A DNA stretch of 7,995 nucleotides from Desulfuromusa sp. GTDB lineage: Bacteria; Desulfobacterota; Desulfuromonadia; Desulfuromonadales; Geopsychrobacteraceae. Shown here piece by piece: positions 1-7,159 of the stretch. The notes below the pieces were generated by a model, which made no database searches, was not told where the DNA came from, and saw only the letters and a program-made list of their open reading frames with translations. The position numbers were made by a program, and so were the translations under genes. The stretch spans positions 1 through 7,995 of the forward strand of contig JAUVCS010000035.1 of assembly GCA_030590745.1 (NCBI GenBank), given 5' to 3'. Within the stretch, counting starts at the first letter, position 1. The number at the start of each line of letters is the position of its first letter.

Positions 1-1269
1 AACTTTCACCCGGATAGTGGCTTCCGAGACGGGCTCTTTATCACTCTCACGCAAGGTATCAATCACCCTGAATCCAGTCACAGAGAAATAGTGCTTCAAT
101 TTACCCATGGCCTTGAGCATCAACAGCTCAAAAGAGGCTTCTGCACCTTCAAATTGAAAACCCTGGTTCTCCATCTCTTTGATGTCTTCAAGAATCTCCA
201 GTGTTACTGGATCTTTACTGTCAAGCTCAATACCACACTCTTCTGCTTTAACCAGGATATTGGAACGACCGGACAAATCTGAGACTAAAACGCGGGTCTG
301 ATTTCCAACTAGTTCTGGACGAATATGTTCATAGGTTTCCGGGTGACGCTGAATTGCTGAGACATGAACGCCACCTTTGTGGGCAAAAGCAGAATTACCG
401 ACATAGGGCTGATGTTTATTCGGAGTCAAATTTGCCAGTTCATAAACATAACGGGAGGCATTGCGCAGAGTGGCCAGTTTTCCATCGCCAAGACATTCAT
501 GACCCATTTTCAAACTCAATGATGGGATGATTGAGCAAAGGTCTGCATTACCACAACGTTCACCAAATCCGTTAATTGTCCCCTGGACGTGGACAGCACC
601 ACAATTGACGGCCATCAGCGAATTTGCCACAGCACAATCACTATCATTATGGGCGTGAATACCAAGAGGTGTTGTTACCGCCTTCTGCACCGCTGCCATA
701 ATCGCAGGAAACTCATGGGGGAGAGTTCCACCATTGGTATCACAAAGGACAATACAGTCAACATTGGCAGCAGCAGCGGCCTGCAAGGTTTTTAGTGCAT
801 ATTCTGGATCGGCCTTATAACCATCAAAGAAATGTTCCGCATCGTAAATAACCTCCCCAACCCGCTCTTTTAAATAAACCAGAGAATCATTAATCAGTTC
901 CAGATTATCATCCAGAGAGATTCTCAATGCCTCGCGGACATGGAAATCCCAGGTTTTGCCAAAAATAGTGACCGCGTCTGGCTCAGCCTCAATCAACATC
1001 TGAATGTTAGAATCTTCAGCAGGGGTCACTTTAGCCCGGCGCGTTGAACCGAACGCTGCAATTTTACTATGCTGAAGAGTCTCTTTCTGAATTGCTTGAA
1101 AAAAGGTGATGTCTTTGGGATTTGAACCGGGCCATCCCCCTTCAATATAATCGATTCCCAACTCATCCAGCCGTTTGGCAATCCGCACCTTATCTTCAAC
1201 TTGAAATGAGATATCTTCAGCCTGAGTCCCATCTCTCAAAGTTGTATCATACAGTAAAATTTTCCCCAT
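1..1269 (-). CDS. cimA: (R)-citramalate synthase, C-terminus cut by window edge
   Basis: The reading frame is open from the ATG at 1269 to base 1 (423 codons, no stop), so the 3' end lies outside the window. The product would condense pyruvate and acetyl-CoA to citramalate, the first step of the threonine-independent route to isoleucine. It is a DRE-TIM metallolyase: the N-terminus carries DTTLRDGTQ (residues 8-16), followed by [11 protein letters not shown] (43-53), the metal-binding HAHND with His205 and His207, and [10 protein letters not shown] (233-242). The [11 protein letters not shown] stretch is typical of the Geobacter-type citramalate synthases rather than of 2-isopropylmalate synthase (LeuA) or homocitrate synthase. 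The sequence is cut at about the start of the LeuA-type C-terminal regulatory domain; family members are usually a little over 500 residues, so about 100 are missing. The start is 4 nt after the tsaE stop, which suggests co-transcription and coupling. Isopropylmalate synthase is the main alternative but is less likely. Confidence 0.93.
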   Translation of the reverse strand, partial: MGKILLYDTTLRDGTQAEDISFQVEDKVRIAKRLDELGIDYIEGGWPGSNPKDITFFQAIQKETLQHSKIAAFGSTRRAKVTPAEDSNIQMLIEAEPDAVTIFGKTWDFHVREALRISLDDNLELINDSLVYLKERVGEVIYDAEHFFDGYKADPEYALKTLQAAAAANVDCIVLCDTNGGTLPHEFPAIMAAVQKAVTTPLGIHAHNDSDCAVANSLMAVNCGAVHVQGTINGFGERCGNADLCSIIPSLSLKMGHECLGDGKLATLRNASRYVYELANLTPNKHQPYVGNSAFAHKGGVHVSAIQRHPETYEHIRPELVGNQTRVLVSDLSGRSNILVKAEECGIELDSKDPVTLEILEDIKEMENQGFQFEGAEASFELLMLKAMGKLKHYFSVTGFRVIDTLRESDKEPVSEATIRVKV

Positions 1270-1273
1270 CAAC

Positions 1274-1786
1274 TTACATCCCTTCTGCTTTCGACAGATT
1301 ATTTTCCAGTGTAGAATGGCATTTTTTCTGCAAGGCTGAAATTAATTCCTGGTGAGTCTTACCCTTCTCGATAAAAACGATTTCACGACGCTCATCATCT
1401 ATACGCTTCAAATCAATCCATAATCCCGGAGTCTCGGGATTATCCAGCTTTTCTGGCCATTCAATCAGGGTCACTCCCGAACCATAGGCATAATCATCAA
1501 AACCAAGTTCAATTAATTCATCGGGATCGGACAAACGGTACAGATCAAAATGGTAGAGATCAAGCCGCCCATGATAATGGTTCATCAGAGTAAAGGTTGG
1601 GCTGGTAATTGGAATTTGTGGGTCAACACCCAAGCCACGAGCAACCCCACGCGCAAAAACTGTTTTCCCTGCCCCCAGATCGCCCTGCAATAGAACCAGA
1701 TTTGACTGCTGCAGCAAGCGCCCCAGTCGCCATCCCAATTCAAGGGTCTGTGATTCTCCATCACTCACAACAGACCACGAGCTCAA
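1274..1786 (-). CDS. tsaE: tRNA threonylcarbamoyladenosine biosynthesis ATPase TsaE
   Basis: This 170-residue protein is the small ATPase that works with TsaB and TsaD to install t6A at position 37 of ANN-decoding tRNAs in the cytoplasm. Visible motifs are the Walker A loop GDLGAGKT (35-42), the switch-like ITSPTF (60-65), HFDLYRL (79-85) and the EW pair (109-110), all characteristic of the TsaE/YjeE family. The length is slightly above the usual 150-160 because of a charged C-terminal tail (about 140-170). The start is a TTG at 1786, one base after the stop of the CBS gene. The alternative in-frame ATG codons lie inside the conserved domain. A GGAGG at 1793-1797, inside the end of the CBS gene, sits 6 nt ahead of the TTG and supports this choice. 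Its translation is therefore probably coupled to the CBS gene. The tsaB and tsaD partners are not in the window. Confidence 0.95.
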   Translation of the reverse strand: MSSWSVVSDGESQTLELGWRLGRLLQQSNLVLLQGDLGAGKTVFARGVARGLGVDPQIPITSPTFTLMNHYHGRLDLYHFDLYRLSDPDELIELGFDDYAYGSGVTLIEWPEKLDNPETPGLWIDLKRIDDERREIVFIEKGKTHQELISALQKKCHSTLENNLSKAEGM

Positions 1787-1787
1787 A

Positions 1788-2237
1788 TCAATCCTCCATT
1801 GCCCGGATCATATCAAGTCGTGCCACAACACCAACCATCTCCCCATCATCAACGACAGGCAACAGATGAACCCGGTGCTGACTCATCAACCCCGCCAGTT
1901 CACGCACCGTGGTATCGGGAGAGCAGGTCACCGGATCTTTACGATACAACTCACCAACAGTTGCCGCCGTCACCCGGTCAACCTCTTCCTTAAAGCGTTT
2001 TTCACTGCCAAGAGTAAAAACCCAATCAAACAAAGTCATAACCGTTGGAATATGGAGCGGCTTATGTTGTTCAATCAGATCTGTTTCACTGATGATTCCC
2101 AGCAGATGCCCCTCTCCATCCAAAACCGGCAGGTTCCCGAACCGGGTTTCAACAAACTTTTTAGCCAGATCCGTCAAACTGGTTTCGAGGGTCACCGATA
2201 CAATTTTTTCTGTCATAATATCTCGCGCAGTCAACAT
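1788..2237 (-). CDS. Free-standing tandem CBS-domain protein
   Basis: This is a 149-residue soluble protein made almost only of a CBS-domain pair (Bateman module). The first CBS begins at residue 5 with RDIMTEKIVSV and ends with GIISETDLI (47-55); the second begins near 93 (TVGELYRKDPVTCSP) and ends with GVVARLDMIRAMED. CBS pairs usually bind adenine nucleotides. The ribose/phosphate signature G-h-x-(T/S)-x-x-(D/N) is intact in the first domain (Gly47, Ser50, Asp53), but in the second the Ser/Thr is Ala139 while Asp142 remains. No effector or membrane domain is attached, so it probably acts by binding a partner. The ATG at 2237 follows an AAAGGAAA site (2244-2251). It is preceded by the largest gap in the window and is followed after 1 nt by tsaE. 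The size and architecture resemble the c-di-AMP receptor DarB/CbpB, but many two-CBS proteins share this layout, so the ligand is not known from sequence. Confidence 0.9.
   Translation of the reverse strand: MLTARDIMTEKIVSVTLETSLTDLAKKFVETRFGNLPVLDGEGHLLGIISETDLIEQHKPLHIPTVMTLFDWVFTLGSEKRFKEEVDRVTAATVGELYRKDPVTCSPDTTVRELAGLMSQHRVHLLPVVDDGEMVGVVARLDMIRAMED
1793..1797 (-). promoter_or_regulatory. Ribosome binding site of tsaE, inside the CBS gene
   Basis: GGAGG on the minus strand lies within the last codons of the CBS-domain gene and is 6 nt upstream of the TTG at 1786. It decides the non-ATG start of tsaE, because no good site precedes any nearby ATG in that frame. Confidence 0.7.
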
Positions 2238-2272
2238 GAGTCATTTCCTTTCACCAGTGATGTTTCTACAGA

Positions 2273-2293
2273 TACCTGCAAGATGACCAGGTA
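2273..2293. repeat. Inverted repeat TACCTG-N9-CAGGTA
   Basis: Perfect 6-bp arms flank a 9-base spacer about 36-56 bp upstream of the CBS start codon. It could form a weak stem in the RNA or be an operator half-site pair. No poly-T follows, so it is not a terminator. Chance cannot be excluded for 6-bp arms. Confidence 0.4.
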
Positions 2294-2330
2294 GAGTTTC
2301 ACCAGACATCATCCCCATCAAGGGGCAGAA

Positions 2331-2345
2331 CATAGCGACACTATG
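2331..2345. repeat. Short inverted repeat CATAG-N5-CTATG
   Basis: Five-base perfect arms flank a 5-base loop, with one extra possible G-U pair inside, 26 bp downstream of the nnr stop. The stem is too weak for a confident role and has no T-tract on the minus strand. Confidence 0.3.
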
Positions 2346-2370
2346 CCGGAATGGACAGCAACGCCAGAGT

Positions 2371-3933
2371 TTAACTATTGTCCGCTGCCAGCAGCAGTTC
2401 CTGCCGGGCAACCGGGAGCTGGAGGAGCAGATCCGATGCAATCATTCCGGCAGTTCCCTGATGGTCAGCAACCAACTCTGCAGCTCGGCCATGCAGCCAG
2501 GCCCCGAGAGTGGCAGCAGAAAAACCATCCAACCCCTGCGCCAATAAACCACCAATCAAACCAGTCAACACGTCACCGCTACCACCACTGGCAAGACCTT
2601 CGTTGCCGGTAGAATTAATATTGACCCGACCATCAGGTGCGGCAATGACAGTACGAGCCCCCTTCAGCAGCAGGACAACTCCATATTCAGCGGCAAAGTT
2701 CTGTGCAATCTCAAACCGGTTTGCTTCGATTTCAGCAACCGTTAAACCAGTAAGACGGGCCATCTCGCCGGGGTGTGGTGTCAAAACCAGCTCTTTCCCC
2801 TTACCATCAGACAAACACTCCAATTGCCCTGCCAGCAGATTTAAGCCATCGGCATCGACAACCGTTGGTACGGTGACCGTGGTCAGCAGCAATTTTAACA
2901 GCTCCGCAAGCTGATGACTTTGACCCAACCCCGGGCCAACAGCTAAAGCCTGCCGGTCAACCAATAATTGTTCAATCTGCACTTGTGCCTGTAATGAGAT
3001 CAAACCTCCCTGGTCAGCAAGAGCACAGCTCATTGCTTCGGTCAGCTTCACTTCAATAATATCATGAACAGTCGCAGCTGTGGCAACTGTCACCAGGCCA
3101 CAGCCACTACGTGCTGCCGCATTTCCGGCAAGAGCTGCGGCACCAGTCTTCCCCGGAGAGCCGGCAAGGACTAACAGGTGGCCAAATGTCCCCTTATGAG
3201 CAACCGTGGAACGATCCGGAAGGAGCGCCTGAACATCGGCTTTATCCAGGAGAAAAATCTGACTGGAAAATATCTGTCGTCCGGTTGCTGGTATGCCAAT
3301 ATCAACGACCTCAAGAGCGCCAGCATAAGCTGCCCCGGGATAGCTACCATGACCGATTTTAGCATGATCAAACGTAACCGTCAGGTCAGCTTCCACTGCA
3401 ACTCCACAAACCCGACCGGAAGATCCATCGACCCCGGACGGGATATCGACAGCAAACACCGCAGCGTTCGACTCATTGATAAGAGCAATTGCCGCAGCCT
3501 GTAACCCACGGACAGTCGATTTTAATCCAGTCCCAAAAATTGCGTCGACAATAAGGGACGGCGCCGTCTCGGCAAAAGAGTCTTTCAATGCGGAAATATC
3601 TTCAATATAACGAACTGGCAGTCCCAGTTTACCGATGATATCCAGCATGATCCGGGCATCACCGGAAATTTCCTCTTTTTTACCGAGGATCAGAGTTGTC
3701 ACCTGCCAGCCGGATGCAGAAAGAATCCGTGCCATGACATAGCCATCACCACCGTTATTCCCCTTACCTGCCACAACCACTACCGGGCCAGGAAAAGAAG
3801 CAGCAAACTTATCTGCGAACCAATGGCTGCAAGATCGCCCGGCATTTTCCATCAAAACTGCCCCTGGAATACCGATCTGATCAATTGCATACCGGTCGAG
3901 AGTCATGACTTCACTTGCAGTACAAAGTTGCAT
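2371..3933 (-). CDS. nnr: Bifunctional NAD(P)H-hydrate epimerase / ADP-dependent NAD(P)HX dehydratase
   Basis: The 520-residue protein repairs hydrated NADH and NADPH (NADHX, NADPHX). The N-terminal YjeF_N epimerase half (about 1-215) interconverts R and S forms and shows GKGNNGGDGYVMAR (57-70), VDAIFGTGL (129-137) and DIPSGVDG (163-170). The C-terminal ribokinase-like dehydratase half (about 235-510) restores the cofactor using ADP; it shows KGTFGHLLVLAGS (247-259), GPGLG (333-337), DADGLNLLA (360-368), LTPHPGE (384-390) and the catalytic loop ASGGSGDVLTG (448-458) with Asp454. Both halves look complete and the length fits the fused E. coli-type enzyme. The ATG at 3933 shares one base with the acpS stop (TAATG), and GGAGG at 3938-3942 lies close upstream, so coupled translation is likely. 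There is no functional tie to acpS beyond co-transcription that the sequence shows. Confidence 0.96.
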   Translation of the reverse strand: MQLCTASEVMTLDRYAIDQIGIPGAVLMENAGRSCSHWFADKFAASFPGPVVVVAGKGNNGGDGYVMARILSASGWQVTTLILGKKEEISGDARIMLDIIGKLGLPVRYIEDISALKDSFAETAPSLIVDAIFGTGLKSTVRGLQAAAIALINESNAAVFAVDIPSGVDGSSGRVCGVAVEADLTVTFDHAKIGHGSYPGAAYAGALEVVDIGIPATGRQIFSSQIFLLDKADVQALLPDRSTVAHKGTFGHLLVLAGSPGKTGAAALAGNAAARSGCGLVTVATAATVHDIIEVKLTEAMSCALADQGGLISLQAQVQIEQLLVDRQALAVGPGLGQSHQLAELLKLLLTTVTVPTVVDADGLNLLAGQLECLSDGKGKELVLTPHPGEMARLTGLTVAEIEANRFEIAQNFAAEYGVVLLLKGARTVIAAPDGRVNINSTGNEGLASGGSGDVLTGLIGGLLAQGLDGFSAATLGAWLHGRAAELVADHQGTAGMIASDLLLQLPVARQELLLAADNS

Positions 3934-4310
3934 TAATCCTCCAGAATAACCGTGGCAACTGCATATTCACCCTCATGAGAATAACTGAGATGAGCTTTAC
4001 TGGCACCAAGTGCGGTCATCAGCTCGGCAGCTCGGCCAGAAAGTTCAAGGGAAGGGCAACCGAGGGGATCAAGCACCACACAAACCTGCTGCCAGCTCAA
4101 GCCATCACGTAACCCCGTCCCAAGGGCTTTTAAAAAAGCTTCTTTGGCAGCAAAACGGGCCGCCAGATGTGGTATTGGATCGCGTTTTTGCAGTGAATAT
4201 TGCCGCTCCTCGTCACTAAAAATCCGCTCCAACACTTTGTTGCCCGGATCGAGAAACTTTCGAAACCGCTCACTGCGAGCTAAATCAGTTCCTATCCCGA
4301 TAATTGCCAA
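3933..4310 (-). CDS. acpS: Holo-[acyl-carrier-protein] synthase
   Basis: This 125-residue cytoplasmic enzyme moves 4'-phosphopantetheine from coenzyme A to the serine of acyl carrier protein, activating fatty-acid synthesis. Family motifs are IGIGTDLAR (4-12) with Mg-binding Asp9, ERIF (28-31), ARFAAKEAFLKALGTG (51-66) with Glu57, and the C-terminal LSYSHEGEYAVATV (108-121). The length is normal for the AcpS trimeric family. The start is a TTG at 4310, 2 nt after the pdxJ stop, with AAAGG at 4317-4321 spaced 6 nt; it gives the family-typical short N-terminus before IGIGTD. The stop overlaps the nnr start by one base. The pdxJ-acpS adjacency is common in proteobacteria, which adds support. Confidence 0.96.
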   Translation of the reverse strand: MAIIGIGTDLARSERFRKFLDPGNKVLERIFSDEERQYSLQKRDPIPHLAARFAAKEAFLKALGTGLRDGLSWQQVCVVLDPLGCPSLELSGRAAELMTALGASKAHLSYSHEGEYAVATVILED

Positions 4311-4312
4311 GG

Positions 4313-5029
4313 TTAACCTTTCACTAATTCCAGCATTTCTCGAACCGCTCTCTCCATCCCGACCAGAGCAGCGCGGGAGATAATACTGTGGCCGATATTA
4401 AATTCTTCAATTCCCGGAAGGGCAACAATGGCCTCGACATTACGATAATCGAGCCCATGCCCGGCATTGATTCCCAGACCAATACGGCGGGCAGCACTGA
4501 TTGCCAACTCAATACGCCCCAACTGTTCACGTCGTCCACTTATAGTTGGTACGTCACAATACATCCCGGTATGTATTTCAATATAGTCGGCACCAACCTT
4601 ATGGGTCGCCTTGATCTGTTCTATATTGGGTTCGATAAACAGACTGACGATAATCCCTGCCTGTTGCAGCAAAGCGACTTTTTGTTTCAGCGTATTTTGC
4701 AATAAAACAACATCCAGCCCCCCCTCAGTGGTCAATTCATGACGCCCCTCGGGAACCAGAGTGACCGAATCAGGAAGGGTTTTCAGCGCGATGTCGATCA
4801 TTTCATCAGTGATTGCCATTTCCAGATTCATCCGGGTTTTGATGGTTTGGCGCAATATCTCAACATCCCGATCCTGAATATGACGGCGATCCTCGCGCAA
4901 ATGGATAGTGATACCGTCAGCTCCAGCCAATTCGGCCAGCGCTGCCGCGGCAACAGGATCTGGTTCTGAAACTCCACGAGCCTGACGGATGGTTGCAATA
5001 TGATCAACATTGACACTCAGCTTTGCCAA
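4313..5029 (-). CDS. pdxJ: Pyridoxine 5'-phosphate synthase
   Basis: This 238-residue TIM-barrel enzyme condenses 1-deoxy-D-xylulose 5-phosphate with 3-amino-2-oxopropyl phosphate to pyridoxine 5'-phosphate, the last ring-forming step of the DXP-dependent vitamin B6 pathway. The sequence shows the opening NVDHIATIRQARG (7-19), ITIHLREDRRHIQDRD (40-55) with His43, Arg45 and His50, the NLEMA segment with Glu70, VPEGRHELTTEGG (92-104), AGHGLDY (189-195) with His191, and NIGHSII (211-217). All the positions expected in the active site of PdxJ appear present, and the length is normal. The start is a TTG at 5029: no ATG precedes the conserved VNVDH, and a strong AAGGAG (5038-5043) lies 8 nt upstream. 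A 44-bp gap separates it from glmM, and acpS begins 2 nt after its stop. Confidence 0.97.
   Translation of the reverse strand: MAKLSVNVDHIATIRQARGVSEPDPVAAAALAELAGADGITIHLREDRRHIQDRDVEILRQTIKTRMNLEMAITDEMIDIALKTLPDSVTLVPEGRHELTTEGGLDVVLLQNTLKQKVALLQQAGIIVSLFIEPNIEQIKATHKVGADYIEIHTGMYCDVPTISGRREQLGRIELAISAARRIGLGINAGHGLDYRNVEAIVALPGIEEFNIGHSIISRAALVGMERAVREMLELVKG
4317..4321 (-). promoter_or_regulatory. Ribosome binding site of acpS, across the pdxJ end
   Basis: AAAGG overlaps the last codons of pdxJ and lies 6 nt ahead of the TTG at 4310, supporting that non-ATG start and coupling of acpS translation to pdxJ. Confidence 0.55.
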
Positions 5030-5037
5030 TTTATCTA

Positions 5038-5043
5038 CTCCTT
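5038..5043 (-). promoter_or_regulatory. Strong ribosome binding site of pdxJ
   Basis: AAGGAG with an 8-nt spacer to TTG at 5029. It is one of the best Shine-Dalgarno matches in the window and settles the TTG start of pdxJ. Confidence 0.75.
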
Positions 5044-5053
5044 ATTTTGATTA

Positions 5054-5066
5054 ACCTGAATCAGGT
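5054..5066. repeat. Palindrome ACCTGA-A-TCAGGT between glmM and pdxJ
   Basis: A 13-base near-perfect palindrome (6-bp arms around one base) fills much of the 44-bp glmM-pdxJ gap, 8 nt after the glmM stop codon. It may be a DNA-binding site or a tiny stem with a 3-base loop. The downstream sequence is AT-rich but without a run of T, so termination is unlikely. The arms resemble those of the 2273-2293 repeat, with a different spacing. Confidence 0.45.
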
Positions 5067-5073
5067 ATAAAGT

Positions 5074-6435
5074 TTAAGCTCCGAGATGCTCCCGAACCGC
5101 ACTGGCAACCTGATCAGCCAATACCTCAATCCGATCCTGATCTTCACCCTCAATCATCACCCTCAGTAAAGGCTCCGTACCGGAATAGCGGACAAGAACC
5201 CGACCTCTATCACCAAGTTCGGATTCGACAGCATCAATAACCTTTTTGATCGGGGCAATATCTTGCAATTCTGCTTTTTGCCGCACCCGGACATTCACCA
5301 GAGTCTGGGGCAGAGACGTCATCACCTGAGCCAGCTCGGAAAACGGTTTGCCACTTCTCTGAATAATTGCAAGAACCTGTAAAGCCGAGAGAATTCCATC
5401 GCCAGTAGTATTATGATCATGAAAAATCATATGGCCTGATTGTTCACCGCCAAGATTATATCCACCCTTCAACATCTCTTCGACGACATAGCGATCTCCG
5501 ACAGCGGTTCGAATCACCTTGCCTCCCGCTTTTTCCATCGCAATCTCAAGCCCCATGTTACTCATCACTGTTGCCACCACGGTTTTTTTCTTCAACTCTC
5601 CCGCGTTAATCAACTCGGTGCCACAAAGAGCCATGATGTGGTCGCCATTAACCTCAATACCTTCTTCATCAACAAAAATAACCCGGTCAGCATCACCATC
5701 GAGGGCTATCCCTAAATCAGCCCGGTATTCACAAACCTTCTCTGCCATCACTTCCGGGTGCATTGAACCGCAGCCATCATTGATATTCATCCCGTTGGGA
5801 TCAACACCGATCGGGATCACTTCAGCACCTAATTCAGTCAATACTGCCGGTGCAACTTTATAGCCGGCACCATGCGCACAATCGAGGACGATGCGGAGGC
5901 CCTGAAGATCGAGATCTTTCGGAAAGGTATTTTTCAGAAAAACCACATAGCGGCCAATAGCATCAGAAATACGATAGGCTTTTCCAACCTCATCAGCGAT
6001 AGGGCGCAACTCATCCAGCCGATGATTGAGTATCAAATCTTCAATTTTCAATTCCAGCTCATCGGGAAGTTTATAACCACTCTTGGAAAAAAATTTAATC
6101 CCATTATCCTGATAGGGGTTATGAGAAGCACTGATCACCACACCGGCATCGGCACGCATTGAAGAGGTGAGGAATGCAATTCCCGGAGTTGGTAGCGGGC
6201 CAACAATCAGAACATCAACACCCATCGAACAGATTCCGGCAACCAGTGCATTTTCAATCATATAGCCAGATAAACGGGTATCCTTACCAATAACAATCCG
6301 ATGGCGCCGAGTTCCACCACCATCTTTAAAAACAAAAGCCGCTGCCCGCCCGAGCTGCATCGCCATTTCGGTCGTCATCGGCTCAATATTTGCGACACCG
6401 CGAACCCCATCGGTACCAAATAACTTCTTTTTCAT
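5074..6435 (-). CDS. glmM: Phosphoglucosamine mutase
   Basis: The 453-residue enzyme converts glucosamine-6-phosphate to glucosamine-1-phosphate, feeding UDP-GlcNAc for peptidoglycan and LPS. The four-domain phosphohexomutase layout is visible: [11 protein letters not shown] (6-16), the phosphoserine loop [15 protein letters not shown] (101-115) with catalytic Ser104, the Mg-binding DGDADR (246-251), the sugar-recognition GEQSGH (330-335), and the phosphate-binding RYSGTEP (416-422). The near-typical length of about 450 and the KKLFGTDG start favour GlmM over phosphomannomutase. The ATG at 6435 overlaps the cdaR stop as ATGA, and a purine-rich AAGGGG (6446-6451) lies upstream. In Firmicutes GlmM binds and inhibits CdaA, and the cdaA-cdaR-glmM order here is the same, so a similar physical link is plausible but not shown. 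Confidence 0.97.
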   Translation of the reverse strand: MKKKLFGTDGVRGVANIEPMTTEMAMQLGRAAAFVFKDGGGTRRHRIVIGKDTRLSGYMIENALVAGICSMGVDVLIVGPLPTPGIAFLTSSMRADAGVVISASHNPYQDNGIKFFSKSGYKLPDELELKIEDLILNHRLDELRPIADEVGKAYRISDAIGRYVVFLKNTFPKDLDLQGLRIVLDCAHGAGYKVAPAVLTELGAEVIPIGVDPNGMNINDGCGSMHPEVMAEKVCEYRADLGIALDGDADRVIFVDEEGIEVNGDHIMALCGTELINAGELKKKTVVATVMSNMGLEIAMEKAGGKVIRTAVGDRYVVEEMLKGGYNLGGEQSGHMIFHDHNTTGDGILSALQVLAIIQRSGKPFSELAQVMTSLPQTLVNVRVRQKAELQDIAPIKKVIDAVESELGDRGRVLVRYSGTEPLLRVMIEGEDQDRIEVLADQVASAVREHLGA

Positions 6436-7154
6436 CCCTGGCTATCCCCTTCCTTTTTTGAATCAGGAGTCTTTTGTTCCATATTGCCCCCTTCAACCGG
6501 AGGCAAAACTTCGACCGGTTCAATCTCAACCTGAATTTCAGTGGTTTTTTCATCTTTAAAATGAGTGTAGGTTCCACGGTGAATCAGGGGGACAATAAGA
6601 GAGAAACCATCATTCACCCCTTTTAAATCCACATCTTCAGTTGTCACTTCACTCACACTTTTCAGTTCTGACTCTGCCCCCTCAACAATAACTTCATCGG
6701 GGACAACCCTGACCTTGCCAATTTTGAAACCGGCTAACGGTTCGCCAGATAGAATAATTTTAATTGGGACTAGTTTCTGCTTGATCCGTTCGAGCTTCAG
6801 GTCAATAAATGAAGGGGACAAGCGTGTCACCCGCAAACCGCGGGGTAAATTCAGTCTTTCTTCCAGACGCTTAAATGTGGTCAATCCAGGTTTCAGATCG
6901 GCGAGGTCAACGATAATGCTGATATCATTGGGGCTGACCTTTGCTAATAATGTCCGCGGCCCACTCACCCGAACATCTATCAGACTTGGTACCTCATTGG
7001 CAACCATCAGTCCTTCAGGCAGAGATTGCAACTCAAGGGGAACCGGATATCCAACTTCCAAACGCCGTTCACCCATAATAAACGTCCAGAGAAGCAGAGC
7101 CAGAGACAGGGAGATTATTTTTAATGTCCAATTTTCAGTTAAAAACTTGAACAT
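6432..7154 (-). CDS. cdaR: YbbR/CdaR-like membrane-anchored regulator of CdaA
   Basis: This 240-residue protein has an N-terminal membrane anchor (about 12-28, [13 protein letters not shown]) following a short cytoplasmic start, then an extracytoplasmic part with two YbbR-type repeats (roughly 33-122 and 128-212, the second with the [18 protein letters not shown] segment), and a polar, proline- and glutamate/lysine-rich tail (213-240). YbbR proteins modulate the adjacent diadenylate cyclase in Firmicutes, where CdaR usually has more YbbR repeats, so this is a short version. The ATG at 7154 comes 5 nt after the cdaA stop, with AAAGGGG at 7163-7169 as ribosome binding site. The last codons overlap glmM by 4 nt. 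The family assignment is good; the direction of the effect on CdaA is inferred only from relatives. Confidence 0.88.
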   Translation of the reverse strand: MFKFLTENWTLKIISLSLALLLWTFIMGERRLEVGYPVPLELQSLPEGLMVANEVPSLIDVRVSGPRTLLAKVSPNDISIIVDLADLKPGLTTFKRLEERLNLPRGLRVTRLSPSFIDLKLERIKQKLVPIKIILSGEPLAGFKIGKVRVVPDEVIVEGAESELKSVSEVTTEDVDLKGVNDGFSLIVPLIHRGTYTHFKDEKTTEIQVEIEPVEVLPPVEGGNMEQKTPDSKKEGDSQG

Positions 7155-7159
7155 TCGAA

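Larger units (their letters stand above)
2238..2370. other. Largest intergenic gap, between nnr and the CBS gene
   Basis: This 133-bp stretch separates two otherwise tightly packed gene groups. It holds two short inverted repeats (2273-2293 and 2331-2345), a 9-base direct repeat TTTCACCAG on the plus strand (2249-2257 and 2297-2305, 48 bp apart), and the CBS ribosome binding site. No T-tract follows either inverted repeat in the direction of transcription, so an intrinsic terminator is not supported. No convincing -35/-10 pair was found by eye, although the room would suit an internal promoter. An open frame crosses the gap from the end of nnr (2241-2441, minus), but it looks like a chance reading. 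Confidence 0.6.

Noticed and set aside
1..1269. cimA as 2-isopropylmalate synthase (leuA)
   Set aside because: The [11 protein letters not shown] segment and the [14 protein letters not shown] start fit the citramalate synthase branch; LeuA differs in these positions.
1609..2294. Overlapping plus-strand open frames opposite tsaE and the CBS gene
   Set aside because: Low-complexity products rich in Ser, Pro, Thr and Gln; they mirror the codon pattern of the real minus-strand genes and have no ribosome binding site.
2241..2441. 66-residue minus-strand frame across the nnr-CBS gap
   Set aside because: It overlaps the end of nnr in another frame, is rich in Cys, Arg and Met without any recognisable motif, and ends just before the CBS start; it looks like a chance frame.
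5054..5066. Intrinsic terminator after glmM
   Set aside because: The stem would have only five base pairs with a three-base loop, and no T-tract follows in the direction of transcription.
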